Shown piece by piece: positions 48,677 to 58,378 of a DNA stretch of 64,000 nucleotides; the stretch's first letter is position 1, and each line of letters starts with the position of its first letter. Both the position numbers and the translations under genes were made by a program. This stretch comes from Haloarculaceae archaeon H-GB1-1 (GTDB taxonomy: Archaea > Halobacteriota > Halobacteria > Halobacteriales > Haloarculaceae), in contig JARUKX010000001.1 in the NCBI GenBank assembly GCA_029688825.1, positions 62,001-126,000 on the forward strand. The letters are read 5' to 3'. A model generated the notes under the pieces. The model saw only the letters and a program-made list of their open reading frames with translations, searched no databases and was not told the DNA's origin.

Positions 48677-50827
48677 TCAGGCGTCGTCCGTCGAGAGAAC
48701 CGTCCGTTCGAGCCTGTCGAGTGCGTTCGTCGCGTCGTCGTCCGCGACCGAGCCGACGAGGTCGGGGAGCGTGTACTCGTATCGGCCCCGACCGACGTGT
48801 TCGACGAAGCCGCGGATACGGAGCTGTCGATTCCTCGCGTACGCGTCGGTGCGGTCGTTCGACCCACCGGAGGAGAAGTGGGCCTCCATCGGGGTTCCCG
48901 GTCCCTGGTCGCGGTAGAACCGGAGCATCTGCCTGGTCTTGCCGTCGAGCGAAGTGATCTCGGCACGGACGTCACGGACGGTGTCGTACTCGGGTGAGTC
49001 CCGCTCGCCAGCGAGGCCGCGAGAGATGTCGCCAAAGGAGACCTCTTCGATGGGCTTCGGGTCCGGCTTCGGTTCGGGAGACTCCTCGTCGAGGTCCTCC
49101 TCGAACGGGATGTCGTCGAAGCCCGACCCCGACGTCCCGGGAGCGTCACCGGACGAGAACCCGAACTCGTCGTAGTCGGTGCTGGCCGTCTCCGAAGCGT
49201 CGTCCGCGGCGGCCTCCGCGTCGATGATCTCGGCGTCGCCCTCGGCGAAGGGGGCCAGCGTCTCGTCGTCGGCCTCCGGGTCGGTCGCGGAGTCGTCAAG
49301 AATCGTCGCGTCGTCCTCGGCAGTGTCAGAATCGGATCCACCGTGGTCCGGTTCCGTCGACTGCTCGCCGTCGAACTCGGCTGCATCTTCCACGGCGAAG
49401 TCTACAGCATCGTCGTCCGCAGACTCGGCTTCGTCGTCGGCCCCGGATTCGGATGCGTCGTCGCCCGCCGACTCGGCTGCGCCCTCCTCGTCGGTGTCTG
49501 CGGCGTCGTCGGTCTCGGTGACGTCTCCATCTTCGGACTCGGATTCGGCCGCATCGGCCACTGCGGTCGCCATCTCCATCGCGCCGTCGTCGTTCCTGAT
49601 GGTCGCCTCGGCCGTCTCTGTCTCCTCTGACGGCGAGGCCGCGTCCTCAGTGCCGGAGTCGGCTGGCTGCGGACCGGCCGCGACGCCCGCACCGTCTGTC
49701 GTCATCTCGGGCGCGTCGAGTCGACGCTGGACGTGGCCGTTGCGCATCCGCTCTTGCTCGGTCCAGCCGGGGTTGTTGCCCTCGACGTGACTCAGGAGCG
49801 CCTGCGTGAACTGCTCGGCCATGCGCTGGAGGTCCCGCGCGTCCTGCAGTTCCGTCTCCAGTTCGGCGATGCGGGAGTTCTTCTTGTCCAGCTCCTCCCG
49901 GAGTTCCTTGATGCGATCCTCGTGGGCCTGCTCCTCTTCGGAGATCGTCTGGAGTTCGGAGACGAGGTCCTCGCTGACGGACTTCAGTTCCGGCCGTTCG
50001 AAGTCGTCGAGGCCGGGCGTCGCGCCGGCGTCGAAGGTCTGCTTGCGGTGGAACTGCACCCGGCGGACCGTCTCGGACCAGTCGGTCATCATGAACCCCT
50101 CGCCGTCGTCGAGGTCCTCGACGGCGGAGGCGTACTCGCCGTCGAGCACCCGGCGGACGACCTTCGTGTCGTTGTTCCAGGTGAGTCGGTGCCAGACGAG
50201 CCAGTCACACTGGGTGATGAAGTCCTTCTTCACGTCGGCGGGGCGCTGGCTGATGCCCGCGATGCCGAGGCCGTGTTTGCGGCCGCGCTTGCCGATCTTG
50301 ATGAGCATCTTGCCGCACTCGTCCAGTCCGGCCCCTTCGGGGAGGTATTCGTGGATCTCCTCGACGATCATCAGGAACGGCTTCTTGAGCTTCTTCTCCT
50401 TCGCGAATAGCTGGCGGGCGACGGCCGTGAGCAGTTCCTTCGATTCGTCTTCGTCGAGGAACGACGAGACGTCGAGGATGATGGGGACGTTCTCCTCCAG
50501 TGCGAGCGACGCGATCTTCTCGGCGTGTTCGGGATTGACCTGGATGTCGCACTCCTCGTCGTCGCCGACGTGGAGGATCTCGTATTTCTCCTTCAGTCCG
50601 TAGTACTCGCCGTCGATGTCGACGATGAGGACGGGAAAGCTCGCGTCGAGCAGTTTCTCGATGACGACGCTGGCGGTGTTCGACTTCCCGGACCCGCTCT
50701 TGCCGGTGATGAACGCTCGACCCGTCAACACTTCCACGACGGGCAGATCGACAGGGTCGCCCGGCGTTCCGGTACCACCCTTGCCTTCGCTGACCTCGGC
50801 GACGGAGATAGTCTCTCGTCCTCCCAT
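48677..50827 (-). CDS. HerA-like ATPase with long acidic linker
   Basis: A 716-residue ATPase of the HerA/FtsK superfamily. Residues 1-280 form the motor: Walker A GKSGSGKSN near 42-50 and Walker B FLMIVEEIHEYLP (Glu-Glu), followed by GLGIAGISQRPADVKKDF sensor region. Residues about 285-350 are a coiled coil (EELDKKNSRIAELETELQDA). Residues 355-620 are highly acidic with Ser, Ala and Asp (low complexity), and the C-terminal 80 residues resemble a winged helix (TRQMLRFYRDQGPGTPMEAH, then RGRYEYTLPDLV). Plausible role: DNA translocation or repair. The partner nuclease NurA is not adjacent. Confidence 0.85.
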   Translation of the reverse strand: MGGRETISVAEVSEGKGGTGTPGDPVDLPVVEVLTGRAFITGKSGSGKSNTASVVIEKLLDASFPVLIVDIDGEYYGLKEKYEILHVGDDEECDIQVNPEHAEKIASLALEENVPIILDVSSFLDEDESKELLTAVARQLFAKEKKLKKPFLMIVEEIHEYLPEGAGLDECGKMLIKIGKRGRKHGLGIAGISQRPADVKKDFITQCDWLVWHRLTWNNDTKVVRRVLDGEYASAVEDLDDGEGFMMTDWSETVRRVQFHRKQTFDAGATPGLDDFERPELKSVSEDLVSELQTISEEEQAHEDRIKELREELDKKNSRIAELETELQDARDLQRMAEQFTQALLSHVEGNNPGWTEQERMRNGHVQRRLDAPEMTTDGAGVAAGPQPADSGTEDAASPSEETETAEATIRNDDGAMEMATAVADAAESESEDGDVTETDDAADTDEEGAAESAGDDASESGADDEAESADDDAVDFAVEDAAEFDGEQSTEPDHGGSDSDTAEDDATILDDSATDPEADDETLAPFAEGDAEIIDAEAAADDASETASTDYDEFGFSSGDAPGTSGSGFDDIPFEEDLDEESPEPKPDPKPIEEVSFGDISRGLAGERDSPEYDTVRDVRAEITSLDGKTRQMLRFYRDQGPGTPMEAHFSSGGSNDRTDAYARNRQLRIRGFVEHVGRGRYEYTLPDLVGSVADDDATNALDRLERTVLSTDDA

Positions 50828-50993
50828 ACTCGGTTGTCGAAACTGGGTTCCTCGACGCCCATAACTCTCCGTCAGACACCTGTCGTCCGCCTGGTAGTCC
50901 GGGGTGCAGAGCCGCGCGACTGCCGACAGTATTTAGAGAAAACGCGTCAACATACACCATGGACGGCGGAGCGCTTCGCCGGCCGGGATTGGC

Positions 50994-51341
50994 ATGACCC
51001 GGTACCAGACCCACGTAGAGGACGGAAACGTGTCCGTCGAGACAGCGGACGGACGGCTGGAGATCGGAGCCGTCGAGACGATTCTGTCGGCCGTCGGCGG
51101 CCCGGCCTGGACGATTCAGTACACGGGCGCCGAGAAGCAGCGCTACCCGACGATGGACACGTCCGACGAGGGATTGACCGTCGACGTGGTCGACATGATC
51201 GCCTCGATGGAGCACAGCGAGCGCTTCGTGTCGATGCTGAGCGCGCAGCCGAAGACCATTCCGGACGGTGGTGACCTCTCGCCGCGGACGGGGCTGTTCG
51301 TGGGCAAACTGCTGGAGAACCTGGAGAACGGCATCTCCTGA
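50994..51341 (+). CDS. Conserved haloarchaeal hypothetical protein
   Basis: A 115-residue acidic protein: TRYQTHVEDGNVSVETADGRLEIGA at the start, AWTIQYTGAEKQRYPTMDTS in the middle and GLFVGKLLENLENGIS at the end. No named domain recognised, though similar proteins seem to occur in haloarchaea. It is divergent from the HerA-like gene (166 bases) and its stop touches the stop of the convergent polymerase gene (51341/51342). Confidence 0.6.
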   Translation: MTRYQTHVEDGNVSVETADGRLEIGAVETILSAVGGPAWTIQYTGAEKQRYPTMDTSDEGLTVDVVDMIASMEHSERFVSMLSAQPKTIPDGGDLSPRTGLFVGKLLENLENGIS

Positions 51342-52658
51342 TCACCGGAAATCGGTGAGGACGGTCTGGCCTCGTAACTGTGTGCGACCGGCATCGGTCT
51401 CGTCTGACGCGCTCGTCTCGCCGTCGGCCTCGAACTCGTCCAGACGCATCGTCTCCGCCGCTGTTTCGGGAGCGTCGTTGTCCGCCGTCTCAGTCGGGGC
51501 GTCCGCATCGCCCCAGCCGTCGAGACTCGCCTGGTCTCCCTCGGTGAAGCTGAGCTTCGAGACGCGGACGCCGACCTTCCGGACGCGGTCGTCGTGGAAC
51601 TCTTCGAGGAGGTCCAGCGCGACCGATTCGAGCAGGTCGGGGTCCTCGACGGGACCGGGTAGCGAGCGCGCGCGTGTGTTGACGTCGTACGGTGGCGTGA
51701 CGACCTTGATGCCGATGGTCTGATAGAGTGCGTCCTTGCGGTCCGCGCGCTCGGCCACCTGCTCGGCCAGGAGTCGGACCCGCTCGCGCTTTGCCTCGAC
51801 GTCGGCGGTCGTCTCTGCGAACGACGATTCCTTCGAGAGGCTCTTGGGGAGCCCCTTCGGGGTAACCTCTCTCCCGTCCTCTCCGCGGGCGAAGCCGTGA
51901 ATCGTCAACCCGCGCTCGCCGAAGCGGTCCTCCAGTTCCTCGGGGTCGGCGGCCGCGAGGTCGCCGGCCGTCTCGATGTCCAGTTCGGCGAGTTCGCGGG
52001 CGGTCACCGGCCCGACGTGGTGGACCTCCTCGACGGGGAGCGGCGCGAGGAACGACCGTACCTCCCCTGGTTCGACCACGACAAGTCCGTCGGGTTTGTC
52101 GTGGTCGCTGGCAATCTTCGCGGCGCTCATGTTCGGTGCGACGCCGACGCTCGCCGCGACGCCGACCTCGTCCTCGATGTCTGCTTTGAGGCGGCCAGCG
52201 AACGATTCGGCCTCGTCCCACGGGACGCGGCCAGTCAGGTCCAGGTACGCCTCGTCGATGCTGACCTCTCGGACCGTGTCCGCCGCGTCGTGGAGGATGT
52301 CCTTCACCTGCTCGGAGATATCCTGGTAGTACTCCAGGTCGACCGGACGGTAGAAGCCGGCTTCCTCGACGTCCAGGTCGTCGTCCTTCGCCGCCTCGAC
52401 CTTCCGGGGGAGTTTCTCCAGCGCCGTCGTGATCGCCATCGCGCTCTCGACGCCGAACTCGCGGGCCTCGTAGCTCGCCGTCGCGACAGCGCCGCGGCCC
52501 TGGTCGGGTTCGTAGCCCATGCCGACGACGAGCGGTTCCCCACGGAGCGCCGGCTCTCGCAGTCGTTCGCAGGACGCGTAGAAGCAGTCCATGTCCACGT
52601 GGGCGATGACCCTCTCCTCGCCCGCATCGCGCTCGACAAGCCCTGCCCCGTCGGACAT
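51342..52658 (-). CDS. dinB: DNA polymerase IV (Y-family, DinB)
   Basis: Translesion DNA polymerase, 438 residues. Catalytic palm: VIAHVDMDCFYASCE near residue 17 (Asp, with DMDCF) and REVSIDEAYLDLTG with SIDEAY; the helix-hairpin-helix thumb is ARELAELDIETAGDLAAADP. The C-terminal portion has the little-finger domain and ends with low-complexity acidic residues (DNDAPETAAETMRLDEFEA). A terminal TDFR hydrophobic residue after a basic stretch could be a degenerate PCNA-interacting motif (GQTVLTDFR). Confidence 0.95.
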   Translation of the reverse strand: MSDGAGLVERDAGEERVIAHVDMDCFYASCERLREPALRGEPLVVGMGYEPDQGRGAVATASYEAREFGVESAMAITTALEKLPRKVEAAKDDDLDVEEAGFYRPVDLEYYQDISEQVKDILHDAADTVREVSIDEAYLDLTGRVPWDEAESFAGRLKADIEDEVGVAASVGVAPNMSAAKIASDHDKPDGLVVVEPGEVRSFLAPLPVEEVHHVGPVTARELAELDIETAGDLAAADPEELEDRFGERGLTIHGFARGEDGREVTPKGLPKSLSKESSFAETTADVEAKRERVRLLAEQVAERADRKDALYQTIGIKVVTPPYDVNTRARSLPGPVEDPDLLESVALDLLEEFHDDRVRKVGVRVSKLSFTEGDQASLDGWGDADAPTETADNDAPETAAETMRLDEFEADGETSASDETDAGRTQLRGQTVLTDFR

Positions 52659-53089
52659 ACGCAGGCGTTTGCGGCGCTGGCAGGTAAGTCACTCGGCGGC
52701 GACGCGTCTCCAGAGAATTGTGTCGACAGAATGCCACCTGGGTGCAAGTGGCCAGTTTGCACCCACGGCAGCGGATGGTTGTATGCGGTGCCAATCACCG
52801 GGTATGCACGGCGGTGGTTCCCGCCGGGAGCCCCGCACACCGGGGGTCCACTTCCATGTTAGTTCGTACCACATATAGTCGTTTGGGATGCGGTAGAAGA
52901 TAACACATCCTGATGCAGTAACAGGTTTCCGTCCGGTAATTCGCCGGAGTGAATCGTGGTTCGGCCGACGACTAACGGATTTGCACGGGTCGTACCACTC
53001 CGCCGTCCGTTTACGATACAGGAGTCCCCAGATTCGGACGGAGCCATTCGGCTCCAGGCATTCGGACCAGTGGTTCGGTCCCGAACGGG
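52659..53089. other. Intergenic gap with inverted repeat
   Basis: 431 bases between polymerase IV start and biotin synthase stop. Besides a strong inverted repeat near 52740-52764, it has no coding frame of quality. A lower-GC stretch around 52855-52980 contains ATATAGTCG and GATAACACATC words. Confidence 0.45.
52740..52764. repeat. Inverted repeat GGGTGCAA / TTGCACCC
   Basis: Perfect 8-base arms at 52740-52747 and 52757-52764, spacer of nine. It is 82-106 bases upstream of the polymerase IV start and could be a regulatory palindrome or transcript hairpin. Confidence 0.5.
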
Positions 53090-54202
53090 CTAGTCGACAC
53101 TTCCGGCACCGCTCGCAGTGGTATCCACCGACGCGTCCCGGCTTCCCGTGTCCCCGGGACGCCGTCTCTTTACGGCGTCGGGGTCGAAGTCGTTGACCTC
53201 AGTATTCGGCTCCAGCCCCGCGCGTTCGACGATCTCGATGTCGTCGCCGGCCGACTGACCGCCGGTCGTGAGGTAATCACCCGTGAGCAGGCCGTCCGCG
53301 CCGGCCTCGAAGGGGAGATGTTGTTCTTCGGGTGCGAGGTTGACCTCGCGACCACCGGTGAGTCTGACGCGTGCCTCGGGGTGGAGGAACCGATAGATTG
53401 CGATGGTCTTCACGAGTTCGCTCGTCGTGATGGCCGCCGTGTCGCGGTGGCCCATCGGCGTCCCCTCGATGGGGTTGAGGACGTTCACCGGCAGCGACGA
53501 GACTCCGATGTCCTGCAGCGCGATGGCCGCCTCGACGCGGTCGGTCGGCGTCTCACCCATCCCGAGGATGACGCCGGCACAGAGGTCCATTCCGGCCTCT
53601 TTGGCGACCTTCAGCGTGGCCACGCGGTCATCGAAGCTGTGTGACTCGACGATCTCGGGGAAATATCGCGGCGAGGTTTCGATGTTGTGATTGTAGTGGT
53701 TGATCCCTTCCTCGGCGAGGATGGCGGCCTCCTCCCGCGTGAGGATGCCGAGGCTGGCGTCGACCTCCACGTCGGTCTCGTCGCGGACCAGTCGGATGGC
53801 GCGGAGGACGTCGGCCCACTCATCCGGCCGGTGCTCCTTGCTCACCCCTTTCTCGGCGACGACGATACCGAACCGCTGGGCACCGTCGCGTTCCGCTCGC
53901 TTCGCCGCGTCGAGTATCTCCTCCGGGTCGAGGAAGCCGTACGTGTCGATGCCCGTGTCGAAGTGGACCGACTGGGCGCAGAAGCCGCAGTCCTCCGCAC
54001 AGTTGCCCGCCTTCGCGTTGACGATTGAGCAGGCGTCGACAGTCCCGTCACCGAAGGCCGAACGCACGGCGTCGGCCCCTTCGGCGAGCGGTTCGACCGG
54101 CTGTGCCATCAGGGCGATGCCGTCCGTCCGGTCGAGCTGTTCGCCAGCGAGGACGCGTTCGACCGCCGCGTCGACGGTCCGATTTCCGGTCTCGTAAACC
54201 AC
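53090..54202 (-). CDS. bioB: Biotin synthase
   Basis: Radical SAM enzyme inserting sulfur into dethiobiotin, 370 residues. The radical-SAM cysteines are C68, C72 and C75 in NCAEDCGFCAQS. GVSKEHRPDEWADVLRAIRLV, NHYNHNIETSPRYFPEIVE and GREVNLAPEEQ match the family, and the second cluster's Cys segment (LCAGVILGMGET) is present. GTG start at 54202 is chosen because the homologous start is V/M-V-Y-E-T-G and a TATA-like box lies 25-32 bases upstream. The last about 40 residues (after EPNTEVNDF) are low-complexity and probably disordered. No other biotin genes nearby. Confidence 0.94.
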   Translation of the reverse strand: MVYETGNRTVDAAVERVLAGEQLDRTDGIALMAQPVEPLAEGADAVRSAFGDGTVDACSIVNAKAGNCAEDCGFCAQSVHFDTGIDTYGFLDPEEILDAAKRAERDGAQRFGIVVAEKGVSKEHRPDEWADVLRAIRLVRDETDVEVDASLGILTREEAAILAEEGINHYNHNIETSPRYFPEIVESHSFDDRVATLKVAKEAGMDLCAGVILGMGETPTDRVEAAIALQDIGVSSLPVNVLNPIEGTPMGHRDTAAITTSELVKTIAIYRFLHPEARVRLTGGREVNLAPEEQHLPFEAGADGLLTGDYLTTGGQSAGDDIEIVERAGLEPNTEVNDFDPDAVKRRRPGDTGSRDASVDTTASGAGSVD

Positions 54203-54226
54203 ACCTCTGCCCTCGGTTGACGAAAT

Positions 54227-54234
54227 GATAAATC
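54227..54234 (-). promoter_or_regulatory. TATA-like box of bioB gene
   Basis: On the minus strand GATTTATC about 28 bases upstream of GTG 54202. It fits leaderless transcription and supports that start. Confidence 0.45.
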
Positions 54235-54264
54235 TCGGGGTGACGGCGACCAGCGAGTCGACCG

Positions 54265-56313
54265 TCACTCCGACGTCGGCAGTTCGTCGGCGGCCGCGAG
54301 TCGGCCGATCGTCGCGAATCGGAGCGCGTGGGGCCAGGCCAGCGGCGTCGCGGAGTCCGGCGTGCCGTCGTCGAAGAACTGCTCCGGAAGGTAGCCGTTC
54401 GCACGGACCAGCGAGCCACCGGGCAGGACTTCGCCGAGGAGGTCGCGCGAGCGGTCGAAGAACGACCCAGCGCGGTCGTCGCCCGCGTCCCGAAGCACGA
54501 CGCCGAGGTCCGCCGCGGCTGCCGCGCCCCAGACCGTTGAAACCGTCCATACCTTCTCTCCAGTCTGGTCGTGGGTTCGCCAGTCGTCACCCACGAAGCG
54601 GATCAGGCCGCGTACGGCGGCGCGGTCGGCGGAGAGTCCGTCCAGCGTCGTCGTCGTGTGCTCGACGACCCGGTCGCGCAACGGCTCCGGGTCGTCTGTC
54701 AGGGCAGTGTATTCCTCCAGCGCGCCCGCGAGGGCGAAGGTGCTCGCGTCGAATCGCTCGTCGAGGGTTCCGTCGTGCTCGCGGAGTGCGTACCTATCGC
54801 CGGTCCAGAGCGAATCGAGACCGTCGGCTACCGCCGCCGCTTGCTCGCTCGCGTGCGCTCGCAGGTCCGGGCCGACCGGTGCGCGGGCGACGGCTGCGTA
54901 CGCGTGCAGGAACGTCGCGGCGGTGTGCGTGAACCGCCCGGTCATGTTCTCCCAGGCGTTCTGGCACGGCTGCGGGAGGCCGTCGTCCGCGAGCGACTCG
55001 TCGAGACTGTCCACCGCGAGGTCGAGCATCTCCGTCACCGCCGTCGGGACCGCCGGCTCCCCGCGGCGGAGGTAGGTGGCCAGGAACGCCGCGACGCTGG
55101 CCGTCTGGTCCGCCTGGTACTCGACGTTCGACCCGCCTTCGAGCCGCGCGTTGGCCCATCCAGGTGCGAGCGACCCATCGGCCGGCCAGACCCGATGCGG
55201 CCACGAGCCGTCACCCAGCTGGGTCCGGTAGTAGAAGTCGACGCTCCGGTCGGCCCAGTCGTCGATGGCGACGCCGAGCGGGGTGGCACCCGTCAGCAGC
55301 GCGCGGGCGATCTCGGCGTCGTCGCGGAACCACGTGTATCCGTACCCGCCGGTGTACTGCGTGAAGTCGTCGAACTCCGGGCCGGCCATCCGTGCGCCCG
55401 ACTCCGCGCTCAGCAGCGATATCACGCGGAGGTCGTCGACGAGTGCATCCCGGAACGGCGCGTCAGCGGGAACGGTCCACGCCCAGTCATCGGTGACACC
55501 GGAGTCGGCGTCGGCCTGGTCGCCCACGTCGTCCACGACGTCCCGCAATCGTTCGAACGCCTCCACCCTCGCCACCTCGCGGTGGTCGGTGAGGAGCGTG
55601 ACGATGGACAGGCTCCCGTCCTCGAACGGTGCGGTGAACCCGAACGTGCCGGTCAGCTTCGACTCCTCGTAGCGACCCGATGGCCTCCCCGAGGTGGCGT
55701 CGAGCGTCCGTCCCTCGCAGACCTCGTCGAATTCCGGTAGCGGAGACGGCTCGACGGATACCAGCCCCGTCGACGAACAGAGAAAGTCGTGCTCGCGACG
55801 GTGGTACACCTCGACGGCGTCCGCCGTCGTCTCGTCGCCCGAATCAGCGTGGACCACGCCGTCGTGGACGAGGTTCGCCTGCTGGCCCTCCCGGCCGTCC
55901 GGCGAAAACCGGACGAGTCCGCGGAGCGTGGCCGCTGCGGGCGGGTCGCCACGGAGTTCGAAGCGCGTGACGTGGGCGCTCCCGGTCGTCTCGTCGCGCT
56001 GGAGGAGTCGCCAGTCGCCGAAGTCGTGGACCGTCTCGACGACCGCCGAGTCGCCGACGTACCGCTGCCGTGCCGACGCATCGGCCACCCACAGCGTTTC
56101 CGCCGGCAGTTCGACGCCGAAGCGGGACCCGTCGAGACCGGTCAGCTCACCCAGCGGGGACGAGAAATCGCGGAGGGACCCGTCCTCGGCGACGTGGACG
56201 AGCCGCGTGCCGCTTCCCGAAAACGTGCCCGTCGTTGTGCGCCGCTCGCCGGGAAACGGCTCGCCGGCGTCGCGTTCGCGTCCGAAGTCGTGCAACGCGG
56301 TCCGGAACTTCAT
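54265..56313 (-). CDS. Glycoside hydrolase family 15 glucoamylase-type enzyme
   Basis: A 682-residue glucan 1,4-alpha-glucosidase or trehalase-like hydrolase. An N-terminal beta-sandwich domain of about 250 residues (MKFRTALHDFGRERDAGEPFPG at the start) is followed by the alpha/alpha barrel with YGYTWFRDDAEIARALL, QLGDGSWPHRVWPADGS and PCQNAWENMTGRFTHTAATFLHAYAAV, where the general acid and base glutamates of the family lie. No signal peptide, so it is probably intracellular and acts on stored glycogen-like glucan or imported oligosaccharides. Confidence 0.87.
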   Translation of the reverse strand: MKFRTALHDFGRERDAGEPFPGERRTTTGTFSGSGTRLVHVAEDGSLRDFSSPLGELTGLDGSRFGVELPAETLWVADASARQRYVGDSAVVETVHDFGDWRLLQRDETTGSAHVTRFELRGDPPAAATLRGLVRFSPDGREGQQANLVHDGVVHADSGDETTADAVEVYHRREHDFLCSSTGLVSVEPSPLPEFDEVCEGRTLDATSGRPSGRYEESKLTGTFGFTAPFEDGSLSIVTLLTDHREVARVEAFERLRDVVDDVGDQADADSGVTDDWAWTVPADAPFRDALVDDLRVISLLSAESGARMAGPEFDDFTQYTGGYGYTWFRDDAEIARALLTGATPLGVAIDDWADRSVDFYYRTQLGDGSWPHRVWPADGSLAPGWANARLEGGSNVEYQADQTASVAAFLATYLRRGEPAVPTAVTEMLDLAVDSLDESLADDGLPQPCQNAWENMTGRFTHTAATFLHAYAAVARAPVGPDLRAHASEQAAAVADGLDSLWTGDRYALREHDGTLDERFDASTFALAGALEEYTALTDDPEPLRDRVVEHTTTTLDGLSADRAAVRGLIRFVGDDWRTHDQTGEKVWTVSTVWGAAAAADLGVVLRDAGDDRAGSFFDRSRDLLGEVLPGGSLVRANGYLPEQFFDDGTPDSATPLAWPHALRFATIGRLAAADELPTSE

Positions 56314-56384
56314 CTCCTGAATCGTGTACTCGCCCGTCGATAAACATTCTGACCGACAGATGGTCAGTCACTCGGTGGGGCTCC

Positions 56385-57071
56385 TCACTCGCCCCAGTAA
56401 TACCGTGGCCCGAGCGCAGCGTACGCCACCGCTGCGACGAGCAAAACGCGCGGGAAGACGCGCGACAGCACGGTCGGTGCGAGGATGGCACCGGCCTGCA
56501 CGACGCCCATGACGCTCGCGTCCCTCGCACGGAGCTTCGGCAGTGGGAACGGCGCGACCATGGCCACGGAGACGACGACGCTGAGTGCGAGCAGTGCCGC
56601 CGGCGTCGTCAGCCCGGACAGGTACGCGGTCACCAGGATGGTCGAGGCGAGCGTGTTCTGGATTCCCGGCCGGTGTTCGTCCTCCCCGACGTAGACAGTG
56701 TAGAAGCCCGTCCGGAGGATGGAGAACGCCACGAACAGGGACGGGACCACCAGTCCGCCTGCCAGCGCGAGCGGCGGCGCATCGAGCGGTCCCGCCCACG
56801 AGACGGAGACGGCAGCGTACAGAAAGAGCGCCGGCGTCGCGCCGAACGAGACCACGTCAGTGATAGAGTCCAGCAGCGGGCCGACCTCTGTGCTTCCGAA
56901 CCGTCGCGCGACGATGCCGTCGAGGGCGTCGGTGATGGCGGCGAGGAGGACGAGTCTGGCCGCCAGCGTCGGGTCGGCGATCGCCGCCACGGCGGCCACG
57001 AACCCGATTCCCGCGTTGGCGAGCGTCACGGCGTCGGCGACCCCCAGTCGCTCCCGGACCCGCAGGCTCAT
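56385..57071 (-). CDS. pssA: CDP-diacylglycerol (archaetidyl)-serine O-phosphatidyltransferase
   Basis: Membrane lipid synthase, 228 residues with about seven hydrophobic segments. The CDP-alcohol signature is complete in ITDALDGIVARRFGSTEVG and PLLDSITDVVSFG. The protein PssA-like N-terminal region, RERLGVADAVTLANAGIGF, and IQNTLASTILVTAYL agree with the serine-transferring branch. Start set at ATG 57071 (MSLRVRERLG) because the longer frame is not protein-like. Divergent to threonine synthase. Confidence 0.88.
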   Translation of the reverse strand: MSLRVRERLGVADAVTLANAGIGFVAAVAAIADPTLAARLVLLAAITDALDGIVARRFGSTEVGPLLDSITDVVSFGATPALFLYAAVSVSWAGPLDAPPLALAGGLVVPSLFVAFSILRTGFYTVYVGEDEHRPGIQNTLASTILVTAYLSGLTTPAALLALSVVVSVAMVAPFPLPKLRARDASVMGVVQAGAILAPTVLSRVFPRVLLVAAVAYAALGPRYYWGE

Positions 57072-57165
57072 GACAGCAAGGTGGCGCAGGGGGCACATGA
57101 AGGGTCCGAAACCGAGCGCGCTCCAGAAAACCTTTGTCCCTCGACAGGGTGGTGTCGGGTACTCG

Positions 57166-58368
57166 ATGGACTCCGTCGTCGCTCTCGCGTGTACCCGCTG
57201 TGGCCGCCGCCACGACCCCGATTCGGTCACGTACACCTGTCCCGAGCACGACGGCGTCACCGGCATTCTCGACGTCGTCTACGACTACGAGGGCCTCGCC
57301 GACCGACTTCCAGACTCCCTGCCCGACGGCGTGGCCGACATGTGGGACTTCGCGCCGCTGTTGCCCGTCGGCGACGGCCCCGTCGTCTCGATGGGCGAGG
57401 GCGGCACGCCGCTGCTCGACGCACCGACGCTGAGCGAGGCCCTCGGCGTCGCGACCCTCGTGAAAGACGAGACCGGGAACCCGACCGGCTCGACGAAGGA
57501 TCGCGGGTCGAGCGTCGTCGTCACCCGGGCCCGGCAGGAGGGCCGCGACGTCGTGACCTGCGCGTCCACCGGCAACGCCGCGGCGTCGCTGGCCGGCTAC
57601 GCCGCCCGTGGCGACCTCGATTGCCGTATCTTCGTCCCCGCGAACGTCCCCGAGGGAAAGGCCGTCCAGCCGCTCGTCTACGGCGCGGACGTGCTCGCCG
57701 TCGACGGCGACTACGACGACGCCTACGACCTCTGTCGAACGGTCGCGCGCCGCCGCGATTGGTACAACCGGAGCGCGGCGATGAACCCCTACGCGATGGA
57801 GGGGAAACGAACGCTCGGGCACGAACTCGCCCTCCAGGGCGGCGACGACCTCGACTGGGTCGTCCTGCCGGTCGGTAACGGCTGCACGCTCGCGGGTACC
57901 TGGAAGGGACTCCGGGAGTTCGAGCGACTCGGCTTACTCGACGACGCGCCCGCCATGCTCGGCGTCCAGGCCGCCGGGTCGAGCGCCGTCCACGACCGCT
58001 TCCACGACCGAGAGCCGTCGCCCGGCGAGACGACGGCCGACAGCATCGACGTCGGGACGCCACACAACGCGGGCAAGGCCTGCGACGCGCTTGTCGAAAG
58101 CGAGGGGACGTCCGTGACCGTGACGGACGACGCTATCCTCGACGCGGCGAAGACGCTCGGTGGGACGGAGGGAATCTACGCCGAGCCAGCGAGCGCGGCC
58201 ACGGTCGCCGGCGTCCGCGAAGCACTCGAGCGCGGGATCGTCGACCCGAGCGACGCGGTCGCCGTCGTCGCCACCGGGACCGGCTTCAAGGACGTGGCCA
58301 GCGCCCGCCGACGCATCGACGACGTGGAGAGCGTCCCGGCGGACCCCGCGTCGGTTCCGGAGTTCTGA
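57166..58368 (+). CDS. thrC: Threonine synthase
   Basis: PLP enzyme making threonine from O-phosphohomoserine, 400 residues. An N-terminal zinc-knuckle-like region (ACTRCGRRHDPDSVTYTCPEHD) is normal for this archaeal type. The PLP lysine is in NPTGSTKDRGSSVVVTRA near residue 111, and CASTGNAAASLAGYAA and PVGNGCTLAGTWKGL follow. ATG 57166 (MDSVVALACTRCG) is used. Separate transcription is suggested by the short AT-richer stretch upstream. Confidence 0.95.
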   Translation: MDSVVALACTRCGRRHDPDSVTYTCPEHDGVTGILDVVYDYEGLADRLPDSLPDGVADMWDFAPLLPVGDGPVVSMGEGGTPLLDAPTLSEALGVATLVKDETGNPTGSTKDRGSSVVVTRARQEGRDVVTCASTGNAAASLAGYAARGDLDCRIFVPANVPEGKAVQPLVYGADVLAVDGDYDDAYDLCRTVARRRDWYNRSAAMNPYAMEGKRTLGHELALQGGDDLDWVVLPVGNGCTLAGTWKGLREFERLGLLDDAPAMLGVQAAGSSAVHDRFHDREPSPGETTADSIDVGTPHNAGKACDALVESEGTSVTVTDDAILDAAKTLGGTEGIYAEPASAATVAGVREALERGIVDPSDAVAVVATGTGFKDVASARRRIDDVESVPADPASVPEF

Positions 58369-58378
58369 CTCACGGCGG

